Shown piece by piece: positions 42,160-50,595 of a DNA stretch of 50,595 nt; the first letter of the stretch is position 1, and every line of letters starts with the position of its first letter. Made by a program: the position numbers and the translations under genes. Under the pieces are notes generated by a model. The model was given only the letters and a program-made list of their open reading frames with translations. It searched no databases and had not been told where the DNA came from. The DNA is from an uncultured Eubacteriales bacterium. Lineage in GTDB: Bacteria; Bacillota; Clostridia; Lachnospirales; Lachnospiraceae. The DNA lies in contig ONBN01000008.1 in assembly GCA_900316115.1 (NCBI GenBank), positions 1 to 50,595 of the forward strand. Direction: 5' to 3'.

Positions 42160-42852
42160 TTATAGGAACTGCACAAAAACAGAAGCTCCAACCACAGTAA
42201 GAAGGCCTGCCACTGCAATAGCCAGACTGCTCATAGCACCTTCCACTTCTCCCATTTCCATGGCCTTTGCAGTCCCGATGGCATGGGCGGAAGTACCAAG
42301 TGCCAGTCCTTTTGCAATAGGCTCCCTGATCCTGGCGATCCGGCACACAGCCTCTGCGATCATATTTCCAAGAACGCCTGTGATAATGATCACAGCCACG
42401 GTAATTGTCACAATGCCTCCCAGTTCCTCAGATACACCCATTCCGATAGCCGTTGTAATGGACTTTGGAAGAAGGGTAACATACTCTTCATGGGAAAGCC
42501 CGAACAGCCATGCAAGCGCCAGTACACTTACAAGGCTTGCAAGTACACCTGAAACGATCCCCAGGATCACTGCCTTGATATTCTTTTTCAGAAGATTCAT
42601 CTGACGGTATAATGGTACTGCCAGGCAGACAGTTGCCGGAGTCAGAAGATAACTGATATATTTGCCACCTTCATTGTAAGTATCATAATCAATCCCAAGC
42701 AGGGAAAGCACACCCATTACGCACAGAATTGCGATCAACAGAGGATTAAATATGGCAAGCTTGAATTTCTTTTTCAGAAGCATGCCTATCTCATATGCCA
42801 CAAGGCTTAACACTGCGCCTAAAAACACGGAATTCTCTATAAAGTTCGTCAT
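42160..42852 (-). CDS. lrgB: LrgB/CidB family antiholin-like protein
   Basis: A 230-aa membrane protein with about six helices and the signature [20 protein letters not shown] and [20 protein letters not shown]. With LrgA it modulates murein hydrolase activity or exports small metabolites such as pyruvate. The 4-nt overlap with lrgA shows coupling. Confidence 0.94.
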   Translation of the reverse strand: MTNFIENSVFLGAVLSLVAYEIGMLLKKKFKLAIFNPLLIAILCVMGVLSLLGIDYDTYNEGGKYISYLLTPATVCLAVPLYRQMNLLKKNIKAVILGIVSGVLASLVSVLALAWLFGLSHEEYVTLLPKSITTAIGMGVSEELGGIVTITVAVIIITGVLGNMIAEAVCRIARIREPIAKGLALGTSAHAIGTAKAMEMGEVEGAMSSLAIAVAGLLTVVGASVFVQFL

Positions 42853-43214
42853 TTGCTGTCATGTCCCTTTCTGTCTTTTTCAATTACAGTCTGTGTCACT
42901 CTCCCGGTCACTACCATCACGATCACTGTAGTGATCACTGTGATCAGAACAACCGGCACCCAGATAGGCTTTAACACACCCCAGGCATTTAATAATCCTA
43001 CGCCGGCAGGCACAAACATCACCGGCATGATCTCAATAAGAAAATCTGCGGTTTCCTCTACCTGTCCTACTTTTATAATACCGGTCATCAGTGCTGCCAG
43101 CATCAGTACCAGCCCATATACACTGGCAGGTACAGGCAGGGGAAGTAATTCATGTAGCGCTTCCCCAAGCGCTGATAACAGTAATATAATTCCAAATTGT
43201 CTTAAAAACTTCAT
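42849..43214 (-). CDS. lrgA: LrgA/CidA family holin-like protein
   Basis: A 121-aa membrane protein with four helices (FGIILLLSALGEALHELLPL, MLAALMTGIIKVGQVEETAD). It is the usual partner of LrgB. The GTG at 43223 is possible too; the ATG at 43214 is in the same frame. It follows a small membrane-anchored protein gene by about 30 nt. Confidence 0.92.
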   Translation of the reverse strand: MKFLRQFGIILLLSALGEALHELLPLPVPASVYGLVLMLAALMTGIIKVGQVEETADFLIEIMPVMFVPAGVGLLNAWGVLKPIWVPVVLITVITTVIVMVVTGRVTQTVIEKDRKGHDSK

Positions 43215-43247
43215 TCTGTGCACACTTTCTTTCGTATATGATTTGTA

Positions 43248-43718
43248 TTATTCTGTCACAACCTTGGTGGATTCCATAAGATCATCCACGATTTGCTGAT
43301 ATGGCTGAGCCTCCTCCAGAGTTGCCCGTCCCATTCTCTGCATCTTCGTAACACCTGGATATAAGGCCGGTATGGATCTGGTCATCACCGTATCTCCATA
43401 GACCTTTACCATATCTCCATTCTCCAGTACATCTCCCTGGATCAGCTTTCCATTACGGTTATAAATACCTTCAGACGGAATCTCTGCCTTGAACACGGTC
43501 TTTGTATCCATATCCACAAAAACCTGCTCCTTCAGCGTATCTCCGGCTTCTATACAGATTGCCCGGATAGCCTCCTGCTCCTGTCTGGCCTCCTCTTCCT
43601 TGTCTTTGGCAGCCTGCATGGATACCACCTTCCAGAAAGATCCGCACACCAGTGCCATCACTGCCACCAGGATCACCATTCCAACGATAAATTTCACGTC
43701 GGTTTTCTTTTTTTCCAT
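43248..43718 (-). CDS. membrane-anchored protein, unknown
   Basis: A 156-aa protein with one N-terminal membrane helix (KFIVGMVILVAVMALVCGSF) and an extracytoplasmic region. This starts with a Lys/Glu-rich coil, then GDTLKEQVFVDMDTKTVFKA, IQGDVLENGDMVKVYGDTVM. The beta-rich middle recalls small OB-like domains (DUF3221-like, weak). The start at 43718 has GGAG; the longer frame would run into the phosphodiesterase gene. It lies before lrgA and is likely cotranscribed. Confidence 0.65.
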   Translation of the reverse strand: MEKKKTDVKFIVGMVILVAVMALVCGSFWKVVSMQAAKDKEEEARQEQEAIRAICIEAGDTLKEQVFVDMDTKTVFKAEIPSEGIYNRNGKLIQGDVLENGDMVKVYGDTVMTRSIPALYPGVTKMQRMGRATLEEAQPYQQIVDDLMESTKVVTE

Positions 43719-43777
43719 ATCCGCTCTCCTTATACCTGCCACAACTTGCTGCGTTTTTTTATTATACTCTATCTCTT

Positions 43778-44242
43778 TTAAATTGCAACTGTGGGAATCA
43801 CGATTTTTTCCACCTGATAGCTTCCATTTTCTACACTTATCACAGCCATGGTCACATCTCCGCCAAAGCGGGAATGCCCGCAGCTTCCCGGATTCAGCCA
43901 CAGCCTGCCATCGATCATTTCCTGAAAATATTTATGGCTGTGTCCAAAAATAACCACCTGTCTGTCTTTCAGATCCCAGGCCACATCTTTTTTATTGTGC
44001 ACCATAAAAAAGCGAATACCTTCGATTTCAAACCACATGCTTTGTGCCAGGGGACGCTGCCAGTTCCTGTCATTATTTCCCTGAACCGCATACAAAGATC
44101 CCATTACCCGCAGTTGATCCAAAAGCCCTGGCTCTGTCACATCCCCTGCATGTAGAATATACCTGCACTCTTTCAGTATCTCTGCCACTTCCGGCCGCAG
44201 CAGTCCATGAGTATCTGAAATAATCCCTATTTTTACTGCCAT
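43778..44242 (-). CDS. YfcE/MJ0936-type metallophosphoesterase
   Basis: A 154-aa phosphodiesterase. It has metal-binding motifs DTHG (~10), GDVTE (~34), GNND (~55) and GHSHKYF (~104), and a C-terminal NPGS. It hydrolyses small phosphodiesters. The start has GGGAGG upstream. Confidence 0.92.
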   Translation of the reverse strand: MAVKIGIISDTHGLLRPEVAEILKECRYILHAGDVTEPGLLDQLRVMGSLYAVQGNNDRNWQRPLAQSMWFEIEGIRFFMVHNKKDVAWDLKDRQVVIFGHSHKYFQEMIDGRLWLNPGSCGHSRFGGDVTMAVISVENGSYQVEKIVIPTVAI

Positions 44243-44306
44243 TTTCCTATTTCCTCCCGGCTTTAAAGCAAATTTCCACAGTCATATCACCCGTACTGTT
44301 TTCCTG

Positions 44307-45530
44307 TCAAAACTCTACTGTCCCATATTCTCCATCATATCCAGGGTGACAGATCACATTTCCGCTGCGGACACGTTCAATGCTTTCACAAAGCAGTTCC
44401 CCGCCAGTCTTTTTAATGTCCTCCAGCGGAATCTGCCGTAAAATAGAAAATTCCGATCCCTGTTTTTCCAGCAGTTCCTGGTATTTTGCCCCAACCTTTT
44501 TGCTTGTCTGGGAAAATCCTAAAACCTGACTGATGATCTCCGGCAAAGGCACCAGTTTCTCAAAAGGCCTGGCATTTTCCGGCACAAAGCCTCTCTTTCG
44601 GTCTGCCAGTTCCTGTATCCTGTGTTCTACGCCAATGGTCAGCTTTTTCCCACAAACCGGGCAGATTCCATGATACTGCGCTGTTTCTTCAGGGCTTAGG
44701 CAGATCCCACATTTTCGGTGTCCATCGTAATGATACTTTCCCTCCTCTGGGAAAAATTCCAGCGTTCCATTTAGCCCCTGACCTTTCTGAATTGCCTGAT
44801 ACAGCCCATCATAGGATCTGTCAATATCCAGAAGATTGGCCTCACGCCCCAGTTTTCCCGGAGAATGGGCATCTGAATTGGAGATCAGCTGATAGGAATC
44901 CAGTGCCGACAGCTGCCAGTTCATAGCCGGATCTGAAGATAAGCCGGTTTCCACAGCATGCACATAAGGTGTCAGGTCGCCAAAGCATTCTTCCATGGAC
45001 TGGAATCTGGTAAATGCACCAAACACAGAGTAATGTGGTGTCCAGATATGAGCCGGTACCAGCATCCCCTCTGGACAGGTATCCAGCATAAGTTCAAGAA
45101 GATCACGGCTGTCCAGACCAAGGATAGGCCTGCCATCTGAACGGATATTTCCGATCTTTTCAAGCCGATCTGACAGCTGCTCCGCTGCTTCCATCCCCGG
45201 AAGGATCAGCACATTGTGAACCCTTCTTGACTTTCCATATTTTTTATAAACAGAACTAATCTCTCCTGTAACCACAAACCTTGGCGCTTCCCCTGGATAC
45301 TTCCTGGCTTCCGGAAGCACATACTCCTCTTTCAGGCAGTATAAACCATCTTCTGCAGGTATAAGTTTTTCCAGAAGCTCCCTTCTCCATGCAGGATGGG
45401 TAAAATCTCCTGTTCCAATAAGACTGATTCCCTTTTTCCTTGCCCAGAGATCCAGGTTTTCCGGATTTCCTTCTTTACTGGTAGCCATTGAATATCTGGA
45501 ATGGATATGCAGATCTGCGATCATCCTCAT
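44307..45530 (-). CDS. EndoQ-like DNA repair endonuclease (PHP domain)
   Basis: A 407-aa protein. The PHP metal site begins DLHIHSRYS (His residues 8, 10) and continues with GTGDFTHPAW, EISSVYKKYG, and the NSDAHSPGKLG end. A zinc-ribbon pair (CGICLSPE, CPVCGKK, ~275-300) and a C-terminal VICHPGYDGEYG follow. EndoQ incises 5' to uracil, hypoxanthine and other deaminated bases. Known in Thermococcales and some bacteria. The start has GGAG 8 nt upstream. Confidence 0.88.
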   Translation of the reverse strand: MRMIADLHIHSRYSMATSKEGNPENLDLWARKKGISLIGTGDFTHPAWRRELLEKLIPAEDGLYCLKEEYVLPEARKYPGEAPRFVVTGEISSVYKKYGKSRRVHNVLILPGMEAAEQLSDRLEKIGNIRSDGRPILGLDSRDLLELMLDTCPEGMLVPAHIWTPHYSVFGAFTRFQSMEECFGDLTPYVHAVETGLSSDPAMNWQLSALDSYQLISNSDAHSPGKLGREANLLDIDRSYDGLYQAIQKGQGLNGTLEFFPEEGKYHYDGHRKCGICLSPEETAQYHGICPVCGKKLTIGVEHRIQELADRKRGFVPENARPFEKLVPLPEIISQVLGFSQTSKKVGAKYQELLEKQGSEFSILRQIPLEDIKKTGGELLCESIERVRSGNVICHPGYDGEYGTVEF

Positions 45531-45550
45531 CTTGCTTTCTCCTTTTCAAA

Positions 45551-45582
45551 AAACCGCCGCAGGCACATACCTGCGACGGTTT
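45551..45582 (-). terminator. intrinsic terminator of the FnIII protein gene
   Basis: On the minus strand AACCGTCGCAGG pairs with CCTGCGGCGGTT (one G-U), followed by TTTTTTG. On the plus strand that pair is C-A, so the hairpin is best as a minus-strand RNA. Confidence 0.88.
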
Positions 45583-45644
45583 TGGATCATTTCTGAAACA
45601 TCTACGAATGCCATGGCAGACAACTTCTGCCCCTGTGCATCCTA

Positions 45645-48600
45645 TTATTTTGCTTTTACTGCTTTTGCTGCAGAATAAGCTGCATATACCTCTACACCAG
45701 CCTCGTTTGTCTTATATGCACGTACTTTGTAGTAGTAGGTCTTTCCTGCCTTTGCAGTCTTGTCTGTAAGCTTCACAATAGAACCTTTTGTAACAGTAGC
45801 CAGCTTTGTATATCCGCTACCTTTCTTTGTGGAACGGTATACTTCATATCCGGCTGCTCCTGTAACTTTCTTCCACTTCAGGGATACTTTGCCCTTTGCA
45901 GCTTTACCGGAAGTGAATTTTGTCTTTGCAACTGTTACGTTTGTAATAGTTGCTGCTGCAGCTGCGCTGTTACCACTCTCAATGGTATCTCCGCTGTCTT
46001 TAATCTGATAAGCGGTACCTCTCTTAACTGCAACTACATAATAATAATATTTAACACCAGCCTTTGGTCCACGATATTGGATCTGCTCAATGCCAAAGTT
46101 GTTTACATAAGATATTTTCCTGTCTGTAAGTGTGGTAGCTGTCAATTCCTTATCAGAAAGCTTATAACCATATTTGGAGTTTGCATCTGCAACCCACTCA
46201 CTTAACTGAGTGGCATTCATGTAATCATATTCTTTTGTGATCTTATCATATCCAGTTGCCGGTCTTGTAGTTCTGTATACTTCGTAGTAGTCAGCGCCTG
46301 CTACCGGATTCCATTTAACAGTAACGCTTCCGTCTGCTTTATTAACAGTTGCCTTTACGCCTGTAGGTACTGCAAGATATGGATATATAGAAAAACTATA
46401 ACCAGCTGTATAGGTCTTCGGATTGCCGTTCTTGTATGCACGGATCCTGTAAGAATCAGACTGTCCGTTTGCTGCCGGGAATGTGAAAGAAGATGTAGCC
46501 GCTTTTGTAATTGTCTTGTATGCTTCCCATACACCTGTATCTGCATTCTTCTTCTCGATCAGATAACCGTTACCAGCATAAACCGGATTCCAGGTAAGCT
46601 TTAATGTACCATTTGCATTCTGCTTGCGGGAAACGATCTGTAATGCAAAATCTAATGTACAGCTGTCTTTGTCCTCAATATAATATTTCTTGCCATTTAC
46701 AGTCTTATATGCACGTACTTTAAATGTGTAATCCTGTCCTGCTGTAAGGCCTTTTACAGTGTAAGTCTTTGTGGATGCTTTCTTAATATCTTTTACAAGT
46801 GTCCACTTTGTATAATAATTAGTTGTTCCCTGATCAGCACTGTAATTCTTTCCGCAGGACTCTGTTACAGTACGGAATACCTCGTATCCCTGTGCGCCGC
46901 TGATCTTATTCCAAGTAAGTTTTACAGATGTCTTACTCTTTGCAACTGCTCTCACGTTCAGGTTGCCGCCCCAGGTAACGGTTGTATATGTTTTCCATGA
47001 ACCATAGGAAGTCTTACCTGTCTTCTCACTTACATAGTAAGCTCTTACACGATAAGTATAAGCAGTATTTGCTGTCAGCTTCTTATCAGTATAAGCACCA
47101 TCTGTGGTCTTTCCAAGAGTCTGGTATTTCTTTCCAACCTTCTTCTGGAACTGATATCCTGTTACATAAGAAGAATCCTCTGCCTCTGCAGTAAGAGCAA
47201 CACTTGTAGAAGCAACCTCAGCTTTTACATATACATCAGAAACCTTTGGAGATACGGTTACAGTATTGGAGAATGCTCCATACCATGTCTCATCTGCCTT
47301 ATTCTCATCTGTAAGGCTGCTGTCATTGCTGTATGGTCTGATACGTACATAATAGGTATAGCCAGGCTCAAAATCACTGTTACTGATTTCAAACTCGTTC
47401 TCATCAGAGGTCTCTGTCGGCCATTCGGTCAGTGAACGGTTATTTGTAAAACTCGGATCCTTGGATATCCATATCTGAACACCGCTCTGTGGAACTTTAA
47501 TACTTCCGGCATATTTAAAGGTATATCCATACTGTGTTTTCTCTGCAAGAACAAGGTTGGATGCTGTCGGTGTTTTTGCCTTTACAACAGTTACGATATT
47601 GGAAGGTGTACCATACTCCTTACCATTTGTGCCATATTTATAAGTAATGGCCCTTACATAATAAGGTGCCTCTGCATCCATAGAATATTTGGATATATAA
47701 GTAGACTGTGTACGACGATATACATCTGTTACAAAATTAGGATCTTTGGAATACTGGATTTCCCAATTGTCATCATCCTCCAGTACGGAGTCAAAACGGA
47801 AATTATATCCATCGATGCTTTCTTTGTACATGGTCAGGCCTGTGATCGCTTTCAGCGGATCCTCCTGTTTTGCAGTGTAAGTAAATGCAACAACATTGGA
47901 CCATACCTTATTGCCATCTGCGTCTTTAACGTAAGTTCCGTTTACATTGTTGATCACGCGGAGATAATAGGTCTTTCCGCTTTCAAGATTACTCTTGGAA
48001 ATAGCCAATGTAGTATCGGATGAATTTGCATATACATCATCCCATCCCCATTCATACAGATTTGCATAATCCGGATCGGATGTGTACTGTCCATAAACAG
48101 ATCCTGCTGTAACAGCACCATCATATGCAAAGTACAGATTGTCATCATCTTCAGATGCATATCTTAAATTGGTGAGCTGTACAGGAGCATATGTTGCAGG
48201 AACCGCGTAAGCTACCGGATCAGACCACTCACCAGCAGTCTCTACAGCCTCTGCATTTGGAGTTGCAGGATCCTGATAACGGTTCACTGCACGTACACGG
48301 ACATAATAGGTCTGTCCAGCTGAAAGAGATTTAAGAGGTACCTTCTTCTCTGCATCTGCATATAAACGCTCGTAATCAGAGCCATCTGCTGCAAGCTTAT
48401 ATGCATTCTGTCCTGCCAGATTAACCACACCATATGACGGCATTGCACTGACCCAATTCACATAATCATAGCTAAACGCATATTTGCCATCCTTGCCATC
48501 CCAGGAAACATCCCCATACTCATTACCTGCTGCATCTGTTACAGCAAACTCATATTTGTATGCACCATCTACTGCATTCCAACGAAGCATTGGAGAAGCT

Positions 48601-48947
48601 ACATAATCCTTATCTGTGTCAATATAAAGACCTGTTACCTTAGCAGGTGTACCAGGTGTACCAACCTGTACATCTGCAGTATCTACAGTTGCCTCCTCTG
48701 TTACATGATCAGAGAAGATATCCTCTGTGTCCTCAGCATTACTGCCAAACTCTGTTGCCTCTTCTGCCGCCGGCTCTTCCTCCACATCCACCGGTGCCTC
48801 TGTTTCTTCTGGCTCAACTGCTTCTACTGCCACTTCGCTGTCTGTAAAATCAGCTGCAAAAAGTGTACTTGGAGCAGATGTCATGGTCATTGCTGCTGCA
48901 ATTGCAATAGCCAGCGATCTGTTAAGAGTTTTAAGATCTTTTTTCAT
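45645..48947 (-). CDS. large secreted protein with FnIII repeats
   Basis: An 1100-aa secreted protein. A signal peptide (ending TSAPSTLFAA) is followed by an acidic Glu/Val/Ala-rich stretch (~32-85). About eight to ten fibronectin III-like modules follow, each with a strand ending YYVRV/YYYKVRA, for example GKTYYLRVINNVN, GYEVFRTV and YEVYRSTKKGSGYTKLA. There is no LPXTG or other sortase tail; it ends AAKAVKAK. It is probably a surface or matrix adhesin. Its head resembles that of the BIG2 protein at 2.5-3.8 kb. The start at 48947 has GGGAGG 7 nt upstream. An IS lies about 105 bp before it. Confidence 0.85.
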   Translation of the reverse strand: MKKDLKTLNRSLAIAIAAAMTMTSAPSTLFAADFTDSEVAVEAVEPEETEAPVDVEEEPAAEEATEFGSNAEDTEDIFSDHVTEEATVDTADVQVGTPGTPAKVTGLYIDTDKDYVASPMLRWNAVDGAYKYEFAVTDAAGNEYGDVSWDGKDGKYAFSYDYVNWVSAMPSYGVVNLAGQNAYKLAADGSDYERLYADAEKKVPLKSLSAGQTYYVRVRAVNRYQDPATPNAEAVETAGEWSDPVAYAVPATYAPVQLTNLRYASEDDDNLYFAYDGAVTAGSVYGQYTSDPDYANLYEWGWDDVYANSSDTTLAISKSNLESGKTYYLRVINNVNGTYVKDADGNKVWSNVVAFTYTAKQEDPLKAITGLTMYKESIDGYNFRFDSVLEDDDNWEIQYSKDPNFVTDVYRRTQSTYISKYSMDAEAPYYVRAITYKYGTNGKEYGTPSNIVTVVKAKTPTASNLVLAEKTQYGYTFKYAGSIKVPQSGVQIWISKDPSFTNNRSLTEWPTETSDENEFEISNSDFEPGYTYYVRIRPYSNDSSLTDENKADETWYGAFSNTVTVSPKVSDVYVKAEVASTSVALTAEAEDSSYVTGYQFQKKVGKKYQTLGKTTDGAYTDKKLTANTAYTYRVRAYYVSEKTGKTSYGSWKTYTTVTWGGNLNVRAVAKSKTSVKLTWNKISGAQGYEVFRTVTESCGKNYSADQGTTNYYTKWTLVKDIKKASTKTYTVKGLTAGQDYTFKVRAYKTVNGKKYYIEDKDSCTLDFALQIVSRKQNANGTLKLTWNPVYAGNGYLIEKKNADTGVWEAYKTITKAATSSFTFPAANGQSDSYRIRAYKNGNPKTYTAGYSFSIYPYLAVPTGVKATVNKADGSVTVKWNPVAGADYYEVYRTTRPATGYDKITKEYDYMNATQLSEWVADANSKYGYKLSDKELTATTLTDRKISYVNNFGIEQIQYRGPKAGVKYYYYVVAVKRGTAYQIKDSGDTIESGNSAAAAATITNVTVAKTKFTSGKAAKGKVSLKWKKVTGAAGYEVYRSTKKGSGYTKLATVTKGSIVKLTDKTAKAGKTYYYKVRAYKTNEAGVEVYAAYSAAKAVKAK

Positions 48948-49052
48948 TGCTTTCCCTCCCATTAGAGTTAATTCCTGCACAGATATTATCCGCATCCAAA
49001 TTTGCGGACATGCAATCATTATATGCACCGCATGTCTTCCATATGATTACAA

Positions 49053-50595
49053 ACTCAAACTTCGCACTTGAATAAGTGCTTATGCACCTTGAAAATTCAA
49101 TAAATATTGGCAATAAAATAGCATGAAACCATCTGGTTTGGTATAATTGATATAACACAAGCAAACCAAAATGATAAGCAGATTTCTAAATCTATCAAAA
49201 GATTTTTTATAAGATTCCATATTTCTTCAGCATTAAAAGCATCCAATGCATATAAGAAAAAAGGAATTCCTGTTGTCGAAGTTTTTCAGTATCTTTTTTT
49301 GCTGATTTTCTCTAACAGAAGTATGTACATGAGCCTGATTACCGGACGAAATACTCCTGGTTTTGCAAAGGATACTGTGTACCGCTTCATGAAGATGATC
49401 CAAATTAATTGGATTCGCTTTACGACTCTGTTAGCTTCCCGAATCATTAAGGATGCTATTTTACCTTTGGATTCTAAGGAACGTACAAATGTACTGATTA
49501 TTGATGATTCCATGTTCGAACGCAATCGTTCCAAGAAAGTAGAACTTCTTGCCAAGGCTTATGACCACGCAAATCACAGATACCGTTTCGGATTCCGTAT
49601 GCTTACGCTTGGATGGTCGGACGGAAGCACATTTCTCCCCGTCAACAGCGTTCTTCTCTCATCTGAAAACAAAAAGAACAGAGTCAATGAAGCGGCAGAT
49701 GTTGACAAACGGACCGTCGGATACAAACGAAGAATGCTTTCCATGCAAAAAGGAACACAGGCGATGCTTGAACTCTTAAAAATCGCTAAAAAAATTGCTA
49801 TTCCAGCCAAATACGTTCTTTTTGACAGTTGGTTTTCTTCTCCAAGTACGCTCCATGCTGTGAAATCAATCGGTTATGATGTCATTGGCATGGTAAAAAA
49901 GACACCCAAAATGTTCTTTCGGTACAATGGTAAAGATATGTCTCTTACCACAATCTACAACCAGAATAAAAAGAGGCGCGGTCGTTCCCGATACCTGCTT
50001 TCTGTGTTGGTTGATGTTGTAAAGGATGGGAAAGTCATTCCGGCTAAAGTTGTGTACGTCCGTAACAGGAATAAGCGAAAGGAATATTTATGCCTTATCT
50101 CTACAGATACAACCCTAGATGAAAATGAAATCATCCGTATTTATGGTAAGCGCTGGGATATCGAAGTTTTCTTCAAGATATGCAAAAGCTATCTGAACCT
50201 CAGCAGGGAATGTAACTCCTTATCTTACGATGCAATGACTGCTCACACAGCAGTTGTTTTTACCCGATATATGATGCTTTCTCTGGAAAGCCGGGAATCC
50301 AACGACAACCGTTCATTGGGTGAACTTTTTCTATACTTTTCTGACGAAATGTCTGACATTACATGGATACAGGCATTTCAAATGCTGCTTCAAATGTTCC
50401 GAACCATGCTTAGCGACAACACTGAACTGTCTGAAGAAAAAATCAATGATCTGGTTGATACATTTATGAACACATTACCTGCATTATTGAAATCACAGCT
50501 TCAAGCAGCATAGCAGCGGAACTTTGACAACTGAATAACTGCCAGGTATTGAATTTTCAAGGTGCATAGGCAAAAAACATGTGCGAAGTTTGAGT
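49053..50595 (+). mobile_element. IS4-family insertion sequence
   Basis: A 1543-bp element. Its inverted ends are in two matched blocks. The outer is a perfect 15 bp (49053-49067 with 50581-50595). The inner is a perfect 22 bp (49081-49102 with 50547-50568). The spacers of 13 and 12 nt differ. The right end is the last base of the window, so the target duplication cannot be seen. It sits about 105 bp upstream of the FnIII gene start, transcribed away from it. Confidence 0.92.
49171..50513 (+). CDS. IS4-family DDE transposase
   Basis: The frame from 49299 is 404 aa (TTG start), but coding clearly continues upstream: SIKRFFIRFHISSALKASNA, KKKGIPVVEVFQYLFLL. In-frame this opens back to about 49122 with no ATG; ATT at 49146 is a candidate. 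Alternatively translation starts at the ATG at 49171 in the +1 frame, runs to a T-TTT-TTA heptamer before a TAA (49203-49212) and slips by -1. Catalytic motifs: first Asp in IIDDSMFERN, second in LFDSWFSSP, and the Glu in YGKRWDIEVFFKICKSYL. This last is the IS4 Y-R-E-K signature. Confidence 0.88.

Noticed and set aside
1-50595. CRISPR array, tRNA or rRNA genes, prophage
   Set aside because: Looked for regular spaced repeats, tRNA T-loop/anticodon patterns and phage gene runs; none seen by eye.

Overview
The window is about 50.6 kb of low-to-medium GC DNA from an anaerobic, spore-forming Firmicute, most likely a gut Lachnospiraceae (Blautia/Dorea-like; this is inferred from gene content and style, not measured). 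Evidence includes a SipL spore-coat protein, a GerA germinant receptor, SpmB, a Tad pilus locus with DUF5702 and FHA/DUF6382 proteins, a folT gene behind a tetrahydrofolate riboswitch, and large secreted proteins with acidic N-termini and Ig-like/FnIII repeats. No tRNA, rRNA, CRISPR array or prophage was seen. The right edge falls exactly on the last base of an IS4-type element, which suggests a contig end at a repeat.

Left part (1-3.9 kb) is an accessory, decaying segment. It holds an AbiE-like regulator with a perfect operator, its nucleotidyltransferase partner broken by an internal deletion, an alpha/beta hydrolase lacking its middle, and a secreted BIG2 protein split by a frameshift. From 4.0 to 11.5 kb lie spore genes and housekeeping: a GerA operon in which GerAB and a shortened GerAC are fused, ispE with a GntR/FCD regulator, sipL and a PrcB-like lipoprotein. 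Then come plsC, a domain-permuted GH3 beta-glucosidase, an orphan spmB and a small secreted protein.

At 17.4-20.4 kb a sigma factor and its probable DUF4367 anti-sigma factor are on the minus strand with murG on the plus strand between them, a layout resembling a non-contiguous operon. A soluble histidine kinase and a rhomboid protease overlap tail to tail.

From 22 to 33.4 kb, minus strand, is a near-complete Tad/Flp pilus locus: prepilin peptidase, TadZ-like, TadA/CpaF, TadB, TadC, a 59-residue Flp pilin, DUF5702 (TadG-like) protein, two TadE-like proteins, a second prepilin peptidase, an FHA protein and a Lon-like AAA ATPase without protease domain. Its promoter is followed by a three-hairpin leader.

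The right third holds an SGNH esterase plus GNAT pair, folT under a THF riboswitch, a repeat lipoprotein, a tightly packed run (small membrane protein, WYL regulator, birA, AlaX-type editing protein, amidohydrolase), lrgAB, a phosphodiesterase, EndoQ, an 1100-residue FnIII surface protein, and the IS element.
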